A DNA stretch of 64,000 nt from CALWZE01 sp964645785 (GTDB taxonomy: Bacteria; Bacillota; Clostridia; Oscillospirales; Ruminococcaceae): NCBI GenBank assembly GCA_964645785.1, contig CAZYAV010000003.1, forward strand, positions 9,129 through 73,128, written 5' to 3'. A model generated the notes under the pieces. It was not told where the DNA came from. It was given only the letters and a program-made list of their open reading frames with translations, and ran no database searches. A program made the translations under genes and the position numbers. Positions 23,520 through 32,182 of this stretch are shown here, piece after piece. Numbering within the stretch: the first letter of the stretch is position 1; every line of letters begins with the position of its first letter.

Positions 23520-24341
23520 TCACGATTTCCGCTTTTTCTCATACCGCCACTTGTTCAGCTCCGCGCCCAGCAGCAGCACAACCATGCACATGTACAGCCA
23601 CAGCAGGAACAGCAGCAGCGCGGCAAAGCCGCCGTAGAGAATGGGATAGTTGGAAAAGTACCGGATATAGATGGAAAAGCCCCACGAAAAGGCGAGCCAG
23701 CCGACGGCGGCAATCACCGCGCCGAAAAACTGCTCGTTGATGGTCAGCTCGGATTTGGCAAGCCCGTTGTAGATCAGCATGAATAAAAAGGTCAGCATCA
23801 CAAAAAAGATGATGTTTTTGAGATCCAGCAGCCGGATGAGCAGGGTGAACCGCTCGTCGACCTTGGAGATGAGCAGGTTTTGAATCGGCGTGCCGAACAC
23901 CAGCACGACGACTGACAGGGTGATGGTCGCGATGAACGCGAGGGTGTACAGCAGAGAGAAGAGGACGTTGCGCAGATAGCCGCGCGCGCGGGTTTGGCCG
24001 TAAATATTCTGCACCCCCGCGCCGATGCTGCGGATGCCTTTGGAGGCGCTCCAGAGGATGAAAACGGTCGTGACCGAGATGAGCGGCGCGTTGCCGGTGT
24101 TGAAAATTTCGCTGAGGAACTGGATGCCGGTTTCCCGCAGCTGGGCGGGCAGCACGGAGGCGGCGATGTCGCTGATCTGCGCCGGGCTGAGCGGGACGAC
24201 CGCGCCGAGAATCAGGAAAAACAGCATGAGGAACGGCACAGCCGAAAGCAGGACAAAATAGGCCGCCTGCGCCGCGTAGACCATGACCCTGTCCCGCTCG
24301 ACGGTGTCATAGGCAAGCCGGAGGACCAGCAGAAGCCGCAA
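23520..24341 (-). CDS. YihY/BrkB family inner membrane protein
   Basis: Membrane protein of the YihY (formerly RNase BN-like) family, 273 aa from the TTG at 24341, with six hydrophobic segments. Family signatures: YAAQAAYFVLLSAVPFLML at the N-terminus, SKGIRSIGAGVQNIYG in the middle and the final LLGAELNKWRYE. Function is unknown for the family. The best ribosome site (AAAGGAGGGGG) is not placed for the TTG but for in-frame ATC codons at 24371 or 24374, which would add ten or eleven residues (IEKPNWKKRF). Either a non-canonical AUC start is used or an ATG was lost; see findings. First gene of a probable yihY-recQ operon. Confidence 0.82.
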   Translation of the reverse strand: MRLLLVLRLAYDTVERDRVMVYAAQAAYFVLLSAVPFLMLFFLILGAVVPLSPAQISDIAASVLPAQLRETGIQFLSEIFNTGNAPLISVTTVFILWSASKGIRSIGAGVQNIYGQTRARGYLRNVLFSLLYTLAFIATITLSVVVLVFGTPIQNLLISKVDERFTLLIRLLDLKNIIFFVMLTFLFMLIYNGLAKSELTINEQFFGAVIAAVGWLAFSWGFSIYIRYFSNYPILYGGFAALLLFLLWLYMCMVVLLLGAELNKWRYEKKRKS

Positions 24342-24374
24342 AAAACGCTTTTTCCAATTTGGCTTTTCGATGAT

Positions 24375-24853
24375 GCCCCCTCCTTTCGGGAAAATCTGTA
24401 TTGCCGGCGCGATGCCGCCGCTTCTGCGCGGCGGCGGGTGAGAGACAGGGACGCCGGGCAGCCCCGCGCCCTCCCGCTTTGCGGGGCGGATGCCCGCCCA
24501 GATGCGCTGCGCGCTTTTTTTGCCCGGCGCGCGAAACCGGCCTCGATTTACTATCTATATTCCTGCAAATTCAGTCTATGACGGCTGGCGCGCCCAATCT
24601 TTTGGGCAAAGGCACAGCGTACTCTGCGCGCCATCCAACCCGCTCCGCCCGCTCGCTCCGCGCATTGCGGCTGCGCGCGCTGCTTCGGGACGCGCGGCGG
24701 CTTTCCGCTTTGCCCCGCACGCACGGCGCCGGGGCAGCGGGAGCGTTCGCGACGGGCTGCGTTTTGCGGCGCGCCGGCAGCTTTCAGGGGTTGGCTGCCT
24801 GCGCTGTCCGCGGCCGGCTGCCGCCGCCCGATATTGAACAGCGGGGCACAGCG
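24375..24853. other. GC-rich intergenic stretch upstream of yihY
   Basis: About 480 nt between the TetR-type gene and yihY, both on minus. It contains one AT-rich patch at 24544-24590 (TTTACTATCTATATTCC) that may hold the yihY promoter and a TTTTTTTGCCCGG string at 24515. No gene supported. Confidence 0.4.
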
Positions 24854-25438
24854 TTAGTGTGTGTCCCCGCCGCCGCCCGGATTCGCGTCGCCGGGCTGCG
24901 CGGTGCTTTCCAGGTACTTTTTGGCGACCCCCGCGACGGCTTTTTGAAACAGGGAGATGACCTTCTGCGCGGAGAGGTCGGGCCGTTCCCGCAGCCAGCG
25001 GATGATGGCGAGCCGGAACGCGTCCGCGAAAAAATCGACGTAGAATTCGGTGTCCTCGTTTTCCTCAAAATCGCCGCGGAAAAAGTCCCGCGCGACCGAC
25101 CCGGCCGCCGCGTCGAAATAATCCGAAAAGCTGTTCTGCCCCTCAATCGCAAAGGCGCGCACGTAAAACGCGCGGTTGTCGTGAAAATAAACGCAGACGT
25201 CCTCCAAAAACGCCCACACGTCGGGATAGCTGCGCGTCCTTGTCCGCGAGATGAATTCGTCCGAAAAAATCCAGTTGACGAGGTCGTATTTGTCCCGAAA
25301 ATGATAGTAAAAGCTCTTGCGGTTCATGCCGCACTGCGCGCAGATATCCCCGACACTGATCTTCTCAAACGGCCGGCCGGCCATCAGCGTCTTGAGCGCC
25401 TGCGCGAGCGCGCGCTTGGTAATCATGGATTCAGGCAT
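24854..25438 (-). CDS. TetR/AcrR family transcriptional regulator (DhaS-like)
   Basis: 194 aa. The N-terminal helix-turn-helix reads ITKRALAQALKTLMAGRPF, ISVGDICAQCGMNRKSFYYH and FRDKYDLVNWIF, a pattern of the TetR subgroup that includes DhaS-type proteins with the C-terminal TetR_C_8-like domain. Remaining helices form the ligand-binding domain; the tail is glycine-rich. GGAGGACACGCG precedes the ATG. It lies 41 nt after birA on the same strand and is probably in its operon. Target and ligand are unknown. Confidence 0.86.
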   Translation of the reverse strand: MPESMITKRALAQALKTLMAGRPFEKISVGDICAQCGMNRKSFYYHFRDKYDLVNWIFSDEFISRTRTRSYPDVWAFLEDVCVYFHDNRAFYVRAFAIEGQNSFSDYFDAAAGSVARDFFRGDFEENEDTEFYVDFFADAFRLAIIRWLRERPDLSAQKVISLFQKAVAGVAKKYLESTAQPGDANPGGGGDTH

Positions 25439-25479
25439 CGCGTGTCCTCCGGTTCGCGTGCTTGGCGGGTGTGCGGCCG

Positions 25480-26454
25480 CTATTGCGCGAGCGAGCCGCT
25501 GCCAATCGAGATTTCCCCCGCGCTCAGCGTTTCCAGGCGGCCGCCGGCCAGCCGCACAACCAGGTTGCCGTCCTCGTTAATCGCCTGCGCGACCCCCTCA
25601 AACGCCTCGCTGCCCCGGCGGAAGCGGATGGTTTTTCCCAGGATCATCGAGCGGGCGCGGTAGGCCGCCATCAGCGCGGGGTCGTCCAGCCGCTCCGCCC
25701 AGCCGTACAGGCGGTTGGCCACCGCGGCAATCAGCTCGTTGCGGGTCAGGGACGCCGGGGGATCGAGCGCCGTCGCGACCCGCTCCAGCTCGTCCGGGAA
25801 GCTGCCGGTGCGGAAATTGATGCCGATGCCGACGATGATCGCCTCGGCCATGCCGGTTTCCAGGTCGCTGACCCCCTCGCACAGGATGCCGCACAGCTTT
25901 TTGCCGTCCAGAAAGAGGTCGTTGACCCATTTGATCTGCGGCGCGCGGCCGCAGATCGCCTCCACCGCCTCACAGACCGACACGGCGGCGGCGGCCGTGA
26001 TGCGCAGGGTGTCCGCCAGCCGCCGGTTGGGGCACAGAACCGCGCTCATGTAGATACCCCGCCCGGAGGGGGAGAAAAAGCTGTTGCCCCGCCTGCCGCG
26101 CCCGGCGGTCTGGGTGTCGGCAAACACCAGCATCTCCTGCGCGCCGCCGGCGATGATGCGCCGCTTGGCCTCGGCGTTGGTCGAGTCGGTCGTCTTGAGC
26201 GCGGCGAGCAGCGGCCTGTGCGCGGGGCACAGGTGCAGCGCAACCCCCTCGGCGGAGAGCACGTCCGTCCCGGGCAGCAGGCGGTAGCCGCGGTTGGTCA
26301 CCGCCTCGACCGCGTAGCCCTCGGCCTGCAGCGCGCGGATGGCCTTCCACACCGCAGAGCGGCTGACGCCGAGCTGCCCGGCCAGCCACTGACCGGACAC
26401 CGCCTCCCCCCGCCTTGCCTCCAGCTCCGCCACGATGCGCCGCTTCAGCGCCAT
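25480..26454 (-). CDS. birA: bifunctional biotin--protein ligase / biotin operon repressor
   Basis: 324 aa. Residues 1-60 form the winged-helix DNA-binding domain (LAGQLGVSRSAVWKAIRALQ, then NRGYRLL). The catalytic domain has TDSTNAEAK, the biotin/AMP loop GRGRRG at residues 118-123, and KWVNDLFLDGKKLCGILCE, ending in a small SH3-like domain (NLVVRLAGGRLETLSAGE). It activates biotin and attaches it to carboxylase subunits, and with the DNA-binding domain can repress biotin genes. GGAGGGAATG precedes the ATG. Confidence 0.93.
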   Translation of the reverse strand: MALKRRIVAELEARRGEAVSGQWLAGQLGVSRSAVWKAIRALQAEGYAVEAVTNRGYRLLPGTDVLSAEGVALHLCPAHRPLLAALKTTDSTNAEAKRRIIAGGAQEMLVFADTQTAGRGRRGNSFFSPSGRGIYMSAVLCPNRRLADTLRITAAAAVSVCEAVEAICGRAPQIKWVNDLFLDGKKLCGILCEGVSDLETGMAEAIIVGIGINFRTGSFPDELERVATALDPPASLTRNELIAAVANRLYGWAERLDDPALMAAYRARSMILGKTIRFRRGSEAFEGVAQAINEDGNLVVRLAGGRLETLSAGEISIGSGSLAQ

Positions 26455-26523
26455 TTCGCATTCCCTCCGTCCGCTTTTGCACGGGGCACCGAACCCGCGA
26501 CTCCCCCGCGCCGCTTTTTATCC

Positions 26524-26553
26524 TGTATAGTTTATCACCCCGGGGCGCGGCAA
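26524..26553 (-). promoter_or_regulatory. promoter of birA operon
   Basis: Minus strand: TTGCCG, 18-nt spacer, TATACA, about 70 nt before the birA start. No clear BirA operator is visible around it. Confidence 0.6.
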
Positions 26554-26871
26554 AGCAAGAGGCAGCGGGGCTTTGAAAAAGGCGGGCGCATTTTCGCCTT
26601 TACCAATCCGCATCGGGGGCGGGAAAACGGGCAAAAACGGGGCGGCTTGCCCGGCTTCGGGTTCCGTCGCCGCCTGCCCCGACCGCGGCGGGATGGATTG
26701 CTCCGATGCCCGCCGCGCCCTTCAACCGGAACGCGGCACAACCGCCGCACCCGCCCGACGCGGATGCGCGCCCTTGCCGCGCATATACCCGAACCGGCTC
26801 CGGCAAAGCCCTTTTGCACGACCTGCGCGGGGAAAACCGGGCAAACCCGCTCGCGCTTTGGGCACGGAACG

Positions 26872-26880
26872 TGGTATACT
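26872..26880 (+). promoter_or_regulatory. extended -10 promoter of DUF1294 gene
   Basis: TGGTATACT forms an extended -10, about 70 nt before the start codon; no -35 at normal spacing. The stretch 26455-26952 between the two divergent genes holds only these promoters and GC-rich DNA. Confidence 0.6.
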
Positions 26881-26952
26881 GGCGGAGCAGGCCGGAGGAC
26901 GGCCTTGAATAAAAAGAGATATGCGGCGCGCGCATGTTTTCAGGGGGCGGCT

Positions 26953-27234
26953 ATGGATAAGGCGGCGATGCTGTACTTTGCGGCGGTGAATCTGGCGGCG
27001 TTTGCCGCGATGGGGCTGGACAAGCGGCGCGCCGTCCGCGGCGGGCGGCGAATCCCGGAGCGCTCGCTGCTGCTGCTTGCGGCGCTGGGCGGCAGCCCCG
27101 GCGCGATTCTGGGGATGCTCCGGTTCCGGCACAAGACGCGGCGGGCAAAATTCTCGATGGGGCTGCCGCTGATGCTGGTCGCGCAGCTGGCGGTCGGGTG
27201 GGCGCTCGGCCTCGCGCTGGCGCGGCGCGGCTGA
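26953..27234 (+). CDS. DUF1294 family small membrane protein
   Basis: 93 aa with three hydrophobic segments. The signature MGLDKRRAVRGGRRIPERSL followed by LLAALGGSPGAILGMLRFRHKTRRAKF is that of DUF1294 proteins. Function unknown for the family. Start at ATG 26953 with AGGGGGCGG just upstream; the open frame continues far upstream antisense to birA and is rejected. Single-gene unit. Confidence 0.82.
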   Translation: MDKAAMLYFAAVNLAAFAAMGLDKRRAVRGGRRIPERSLLLLAALGGSPGAILGMLRFRHKTRRAKFSMGLPLMLVAQLAVGWALGLALARRG

Positions 27235-27289
27235 GACGCGCGGCAGCCGAAACGGCGAAAGGCAATGCGACGGCATAATCCGTCATGAT

Positions 27290-27307
27290 TATACAAATTG
27301 TTGTATA
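27290..27307. promoter_or_regulatory. inverted repeat TATACAA-ATTG-TTGTATA
   Basis: A 7-4-7 inverted repeat in an AT-rich patch within GC-rich DNA, 55 nt past the DUF1294 gene and 380 nt before the CmpB-like gene. Candidate operator; partner unknown. Confidence 0.35.
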
Positions 27308-27443
27308 TCGCGGCAGGGGCAGGCGGCAATTCGCGAGCGGCAGTCCACCCCGGCGGCAATTCCCCGGGACGGGGATACGGGGCGGTCATCTGCGAGAGGA
27401 GCACAGCGGCCGGAAGCCGCTTGGAGCCGGACGCGATTCATCC

Positions 27444-27507
27444 CTGTGCCCGGGCACAGAGATACGCAAGTTGTTAATATTGTAAACATAAAGAAAGAAA
27501 ATACTAT
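27444..27507 (+). promoter_or_regulatory. 16-bp palindrome and promoter of the CmpB-like gene
   Basis: CTGTGCCCGGGCACAG (27444-27459) is a perfect palindrome. About 20 nt further, TTGTAA (27480-27485), a 16-nt spacer and TACTAT (27502-27507) form a plausible promoter in an AT-rich patch. The palindrome sits just upstream of the -35, where an activator or repressor could bind. The rest of 27235-27689 holds no gene. Confidence 0.45.
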
Positions 27508-27689
27508 TAGTAAAGTCCTCGCTTTGCAGAAAAACCACTGCCTTGCCAGAAAAGCGCCGGCCTTCCCGGAGCGCATAGTGGGACAGTTTTGGGGCGGCTG
27601 TTCCGATTTTGGACAGTTGGCGGCGGCTGTCCCTTGCCCGGAATACGACGGCCTGCTATGCTTTTCCGAACAGGAGAGGAGCAGGAAAA

Positions 27690-28514
27690 ATGTACGAATA
27701 CGGCTGGTATTTCTTTCTATACGCGTTTTTCGGCTGGTGCGGCGAGGTGGTCTTTGCCGCCGTCAAAACCGGCCGGTTTGTCAACCGCGGGTTTCTGTAC
27801 GGCCCGGTTTGCCCAATCTACGGCTTTGGGGTGACGGCGGTGGTCGTGGTGCTCGCGCCGGTTGCCGACAAGCTCGGGTGGCTCTATCTCGGCAGCGTGG
27901 TGCTGACCTCCGCCATTGAGCTTGTCACCGGCTGGCTGATGGAGAAGCTGTTTGCGCAGAAATGGTGGGACTATTCATCCATGCCGTTCAACATCGGCGG
28001 GTATGTCTGCCTTGCGTTTTCGCTTGCGTGGGGGATTTTCTGTGTGCTGATTGTGCGGGTGATTCACCCGCTGGTCGCCGGGCTGGTGGCCTGGATTCCG
28101 CACGGAATCGGCGTTGTGCTGCTGGGGCTGTTCGGGGCGGTGATCCTGTTCGATTTGGGTATGACCCTGCGCAGCGTCGCACACTTCAACCGGAGCCTGG
28201 GGCGGCTGGACGAGCTGGCAAAGCGGCTGGAGCAGCTGTCCTGCAGACTGGGTGAGGAGATGAGCGGTGGCGCTATTGCGCTGCGCGAAAAGGCGGAGCC
28301 GCTGGAGGAGGAGCTGCTGAAAAAGCGGGCGGAAATTCAGAACAGGTCGGAGGCGCTCAAGGCGGAGATCGGGCGCCGGCACGCGCGGATGCTCAAGGCG
28401 TTCCCCGGCCTGCAATCCAAGCGCCACCCCGGGCTGCTGGAGCAGTTGAAAGCGGAGCTGAATTCCCGCTCCGATAGGAAAACGGGCGGGCAGAGCGAAA
28501 AAGAGGGCAAGTGA
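27690..28514 (+). CDS. putative ABC-transporter type IV (CmpB/PF06541-like) membrane protein
   Basis: 274 aa. Five or six hydrophobic segments carry the family pattern YFFLYAFFGWCGEVVFAAV, NRGFLYGPVCPIYGFG and WWDYSSMPFNIGGYVCLAFS, found in the CmpB-type family whose function is not established. Residues about 185-274 form a charged helical, probably coiled-coil, cytoplasmic tail rich in Glu, Lys and Arg. ATG 27690 is selected because GAGGAG lies 9 nt upstream; an earlier ATG has none. Single-gene unit with its own control region. Confidence 0.8.
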   Translation: MYEYGWYFFLYAFFGWCGEVVFAAVKTGRFVNRGFLYGPVCPIYGFGVTAVVVVLAPVADKLGWLYLGSVVLTSAIELVTGWLMEKLFAQKWWDYSSMPFNIGGYVCLAFSLAWGIFCVLIVRVIHPLVAGLVAWIPHGIGVVLLGLFGAVILFDLGMTLRSVAHFNRSLGRLDELAKRLEQLSCRLGEEMSGGAIALREKAEPLEEELLKKRAEIQNRSEALKAEIGRRHARMLKAFPGLQSKRHPGLLEQLKAELNSRSDRKTGGQSEKEGK

Positions 28515-29030
28515 ATCCCGGCAGAGTGCGGAAAATGCCGCATATCCGCAAAACCGGCCGGGCGAACCGCTCTCGTTCCGCGCTGCGCAGGGCGGGGGAT
28601 TTGAAAGCAGTTTTTTCGGGCTTTTCTGCCCAAACCGTCCTTGGCAGCACCGTTGCCAAAAGTCCGGGAGACGCAAAGACCCGGGAAGCGCGAAGGCCTG
28701 CCGTCCGACATCGTCGGGCGGCAGGCCTTTTCCGGCGCCTTATCAACAGAACAAAAGCCCCCGGAACCGGCCGGGGCAATCGAGGCCTTTTACACCGGCC
28801 GGGAACCGCCGGGCGCAAAACAGGGCGCTGCGGCAGGGGGCGGAATCGCTGGGCGTACCTTGCACCGGCCAGAGCTTTGCTGTACGCAAAAATTTGATCG
28901 AGCCGTTTTCGGCATCCTTTTCAGGGGGAGCGCCGCGGCAAATTCGGTTCCGGCCTGTTCCATCCGCCCGGCGGCCAGGTTGTGCGGGCTTTTCCTGCCC
29001 GGCTCCGGGCGGGGAGCCCCGGCAGCCGCA
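28515..29030. other. intergenic stretch between convergent genes
   Basis: 516 nt between the CmpB-like gene and the PBP gene. It holds the hairpin at 28693-28731 and a 17-nt string (minus strand AAAAACTGCTTTCAAAT near 28600) that recurs with one change at 63664-63680. No gene supported. Confidence 0.45.
28693..28731 (+). terminator. hairpin terminator candidate
   Basis: AAGGCCTGCCGTCCGAC (28693-28709) pairs with GTCGGGCGGCAGGCCTT (28713-28729) with one wobble and a 3-nt loop, ending in TTTT. The T-run is short; it lies 180 nt after the CmpB-like gene. Confidence 0.55.
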
Positions 29031-30407
29031 TCAGCCGTCCGAATCGGCCACAAGCGCCTGCAGAACCCGGTTGGCGACGCTGCCCGCGGCCGAGACGCCC
29101 CAGCCGCCGTTTTCAACAAAGACCGCGAAAGCGTAGGGGTGCGCCGGGTCGTCCAGAAAGCCGGTGAACCAGGCGTGCGGCGCGTCCCCCTGCGCGACCT
29201 CGGCCGTGCCGGATTTTCCGCCGATTTCAAGCCCGGGGAACCGCCATTCGCCGTAATAGCTGGTCACGTTATAGCGCAGCATCTCCCGCAGCAGCTCGGC
29301 CGTGTGCTCGCTCAGCAGGCGGGTGTGGCCGCCCTTGCCGCTCGCCGCAGCCGGCAGGCCGAGCGGGGTGGTGACGCGCTCGATCAGATAGGGGTTCGCC
29401 GTGCGGCCGCCCGCCGCAATCGCGCCCATGAGCCGCGCCATCGCAAGCGGGGTGACCAGATCGTTGTACTGCCCGATGCCCGACCAGGCAAGATCGGCAC
29501 TGTCCGCAGGCGCGCGGTCGAACCGCCCGGCGGCAACTGGCAGCCCGCTGAGCGTGAAGCCGTCCAGCAGCCCGGCGCGGGCGGCGTACCGTTCCAGCAC
29601 CCCCGCGCCAAGCTCGAGCGACAGTTCGGCAAAGGCGACGTTGCAGGAGACGGCCAGCGCGTCCTCGATCCCGATTTGGCCGTGTACGCCCGAGCAGGTG
29701 ACCGTTTCTCCCCCGACAAGGGTCTTGCCGGTGCAGTTGAATTCCCGCTCCCACAGGTCGGGCATGGTCTCGATCGCCGCCGCGAGGGTGACGACCTTGA
29801 ACACCGAGCCCGGCGTGAAGGCGGAGGAGATGGCGCGGTTGATATACGCGCCGTCATAGCGGTCGTCGCCCGGCCGGATCTCGGGCGGGTCGAGCGGGTC
29901 GTAACCGGGCGCGCTTACCATGCACACGACCGCCCCGGTCTGGTAATTGTAGACGACGACGGCGCCCTTTCGTCCATCCAACGCGGCCAGCGCCTCGGCG
30001 CACAGGCTGGAATCGAGGGTCGTGTGGATGACGTTGCCCTCCCCCGTGCGGGAATACGCGCCGTTGACAAGGTCATAGCCCATCAGCGCGGTCGCGTGGC
30101 TGGACAGCAGCCCGGTGCCGATGTTGCCCTCGGCGTCCCCGACCGTGTGCAGCACCGCGCGCCGGACGCTGGCGCTTTCGTTGAAAATCCGCGCGCCGTC
30201 CTCGGAAATCCCCGCCAGCAGCGCGCCGTTCGCGTCATAGATGGAGCCCCGGGTCAGCACCCCGTCGGTATAGGCGTGGCGGTTGACCGCAAAGGTCACC
30301 CACTCGTCCCCCTGGGTGACATAGCGCACAAGATACAGCCCGAAGCCGCACAGAAAGACGGCGACGACGAGCAGCGAGGCGACGGTTCGTTTGTAAATCC
30401 GCTTCAT
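29031..30407 (-). CDS. penicillin-binding transpeptidase (class B PBP, PbpA/PBP2-like)
   Basis: 458-aa peptidoglycan transpeptidase with one N-terminal membrane anchor (residues 9-28). After a short non-catalytic domain (GSIYDANGALLA), the catalytic motifs are SVFK at 201-204 (in FTPGSVFKVV), SCN at 254-256 and KSGT near residue 398 (GGKSGTAEV). It is short for a class B PBP and resembles PbpA-type proteins that pair with an FtsW/RodA polymerase. The ATG at 30407 overlaps the stop of the FHA-FtsW gene by 4 nt, so the two are translationally coupled and probably form one synthase complex. A longer in-frame extension upstream lies inside the partner gene and is rejected. Confidence 0.9.
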   Translation of the reverse strand: MKRIYKRTVASLLVVAVFLCGFGLYLVRYVTQGDEWVTFAVNRHAYTDGVLTRGSIYDANGALLAGISEDGARIFNESASVRRAVLHTVGDAEGNIGTGLLSSHATALMGYDLVNGAYSRTGEGNVIHTTLDSSLCAEALAALDGRKGAVVVYNYQTGAVVCMVSAPGYDPLDPPEIRPGDDRYDGAYINRAISSAFTPGSVFKVVTLAAAIETMPDLWEREFNCTGKTLVGGETVTCSGVHGQIGIEDALAVSCNVAFAELSLELGAGVLERYAARAGLLDGFTLSGLPVAAGRFDRAPADSADLAWSGIGQYNDLVTPLAMARLMGAIAAGGRTANPYLIERVTTPLGLPAAASGKGGHTRLLSEHTAELLREMLRYNVTSYYGEWRFPGLEIGGKSGTAEVAQGDAPHAWFTGFLDDPAHPYAFAVFVENGGWGVSAAGSVANRVLQALVADSDG

Positions 30408-32182
30408 TTTGTATACCGTTTCCCCCTGCGCAGGATGGATTTTTGCAGCCGGGCGGCAATGCTGGCGTTCTGCCGCGTGTCGACCGCCTTGACAAAGGCG
30501 AGCAGGCCAAAGCTGGAGACGAGGGAGGATCCGCCGTTGGACACGAACGGGAAGGTGACGCCGGTCAGCGGCAGAATGTCGAGCGAGCCGAGTACATTGA
30601 GCGACATCTGGAACACCAGCATCGCGGTGGCCGTACAGGCGGCGATGGCGTAAAAGCTGGAGCGGGAGGCCGCCGCCATCCGCGCCGAAAAGAGGGCGAG
30701 CGCGAGAATGCAGGCCACCACGCACAGCGCGACAATGTGGCCGTGCTCCTCCGCCAGCATCCCGAAAACGAGGTCGGTGTCCGCGGCGGGGATTGTCTTG
30801 AGCCAGCCGTTCCCGGCGCCGACGCCGAACAGCCCGCCCGAGGCGGCGGCGCTCATCGTGCGGGTTTGCTGAAAGCCGCCGTCATGCGCAAACTGCCACG
30901 CGTGGGTCCAGGTGGAGAAGCGGGCGGCGATGTAAGGCTTGAACTTGAGCACAATCAGCCCGCCGAAGCCGGCGGCCGCCGAGATGAGCGCGACGGTGGC
31001 CACGCTGCCCGAGCGCAGATAGGCCGCAACCAGAAAGGCGACAAAAAAGATGATGACGGCGCCGAAATCGTTCATATACGCAAGCGCCGCGGCGCAGACG
31101 CCGGTGAGGATCAGATACAGCAGGATATTGCGCTTGGCAAACAGCCGGTCGAGGGTTGCGCTGCCCGCAAAGACGAAGGAGAGCTTGGCAAGCTCGCTGG
31201 GCTGGATCGAGACGCCCGCGATGTAAACCCAGTTGCGCGCGCCGTAAACCGTGCGCCCCGCCACGATGGTGAACAGCAGCAGCCCGATGGTGGCGGCCGC
31301 CATCAGCCAGCGCAGCGAGCAGGCGAATTCGAGGTCGCGCAGACACCAGCACAGCAGCATAAACACCAGCACGCCGCCCATGAACGCGACCAGCTGCTTG
31401 ATGATGCCGTCCGGCTCGGAGGAGGCGGTGACCGCGAGGCCGACCGAGCACAGGAAAAACGCGATAAAATCCACCTCAAAGCCGGTGCGCTGGAACACCC
31501 GGAAAAGCAGGAAATACATCCAGGTGACCGCCGCCATCAGCCCGAAGCCGATGGGAATGGCCCAGGTGAAATCGGCGCCTGCGTCCAGCGAGAGCTGCGC
31601 GGCCAGGACAAGCTGAAAGAGGCTGAGCAGGTACAGGGTGAGGGAGGGCTTGATGACCCGCCCGGGCGGCGTGCGGCTTTCGGTGCGCCGCTCCTCCTCC
31701 GCGCTCAGCGGGCGCAGCACTGCCTCAACGCCGCCGATAAAAAACGGCTTGCCGTAGGGCAGCGGCACCGCTTTTTCCCGCTCGAGCTGCGCGCCGTCCA
31801 GCTCAATCCCGTTGGCGGAGTTGAGATCGGTGATCTGCCAGCCGGATTCCCTGCGGATCAGCGCCGCGTGGATGCGGGAGACGGTCGGCGCGTTTACGCA
31901 AAGGTCGCTGTTTTTGGAGCGGCCGATCACGTTTTCCCAGTGGGACACCGGCAGGTGCAGCCGCTGGCCGGGCAGGTCGAGATAGCACCAGACCTCGTTT
32001 TCAATCCGCCCGGAAAAGAGCGAGCGGATGCATCTTGCGACAATCAGCAGCGCAAGCAGGGCGAGAACGACCCGGGCGAACGCAGTAAACAGGCTTGCCA
32101 GCTGCCCGTGCTCGCTGTACAGGCGGGCAAACGCCTGCTGCGCCGCCGTCGGGTCGGGAATCAGGTTCCATAGTCTATCCAT
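30404..32182 (-). CDS. FHA domain fused to FtsW/RodA/SpoVE family peptidoglycan polymerase
   Basis: 592 aa. A first membrane segment (residues 30-51) leads into an FHA domain at about 62-160 with all phosphothreonine-binding hallmarks: GRSKNSD at 87-93, SRIHAAL at 102-108 and NSANGIELDG at 121-130. From about residue 185 come ten or so membrane helices of the SEDS family, with ARNWVYIAGVSIQPSELAK and the C-terminal LPLTGVTFPFVSNGGSS as signature segments. SEDS proteins polymerise lipid II into glycan strands. In actinobacteria FHA protein, RodA and PbpA are separate genes in one operon; here reader and polymerase are one chain, followed by the cognate PBP. This suggests control by a Ser/Thr kinase, none of which is in the window. 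Confidence 0.9.
   Translation of the reverse strand: MDRLWNLIPDPTAAQQAFARLYSEHGQLASLFTAFARVVLALLALLIVARCIRSLFSGRIENEVWCYLDLPGQRLHLPVSHWENVIGRSKNSDLCVNAPTVSRIHAALIRRESGWQITDLNSANGIELDGAQLEREKAVPLPYGKPFFIGGVEAVLRPLSAEEERRTESRTPPGRVIKPSLTLYLLSLFQLVLAAQLSLDAGADFTWAIPIGFGLMAAVTWMYFLLFRVFQRTGFEVDFIAFFLCSVGLAVTASSEPDGIIKQLVAFMGGVLVFMLLCWCLRDLEFACSLRWLMAAATIGLLLFTIVAGRTVYGARNWVYIAGVSIQPSELAKLSFVFAGSATLDRLFAKRNILLYLILTGVCAAALAYMNDFGAVIIFFVAFLVAAYLRSGSVATVALISAAAGFGGLIVLKFKPYIAARFSTWTHAWQFAHDGGFQQTRTMSAAASGGLFGVGAGNGWLKTIPAADTDLVFGMLAEEHGHIVALCVVACILALALFSARMAAASRSSFYAIAACTATAMLVFQMSLNVLGSLDILPLTGVTFPFVSNGGSSLVSSFGLLAFVKAVDTRQNASIAARLQKSILRRGKRYTK

Noticed and set aside
28641..30653. 670-codon open frame antisense to the PBP gene
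   Set aside because: The minus strand holds the SxxK, SxN and KSGT motifs in order.
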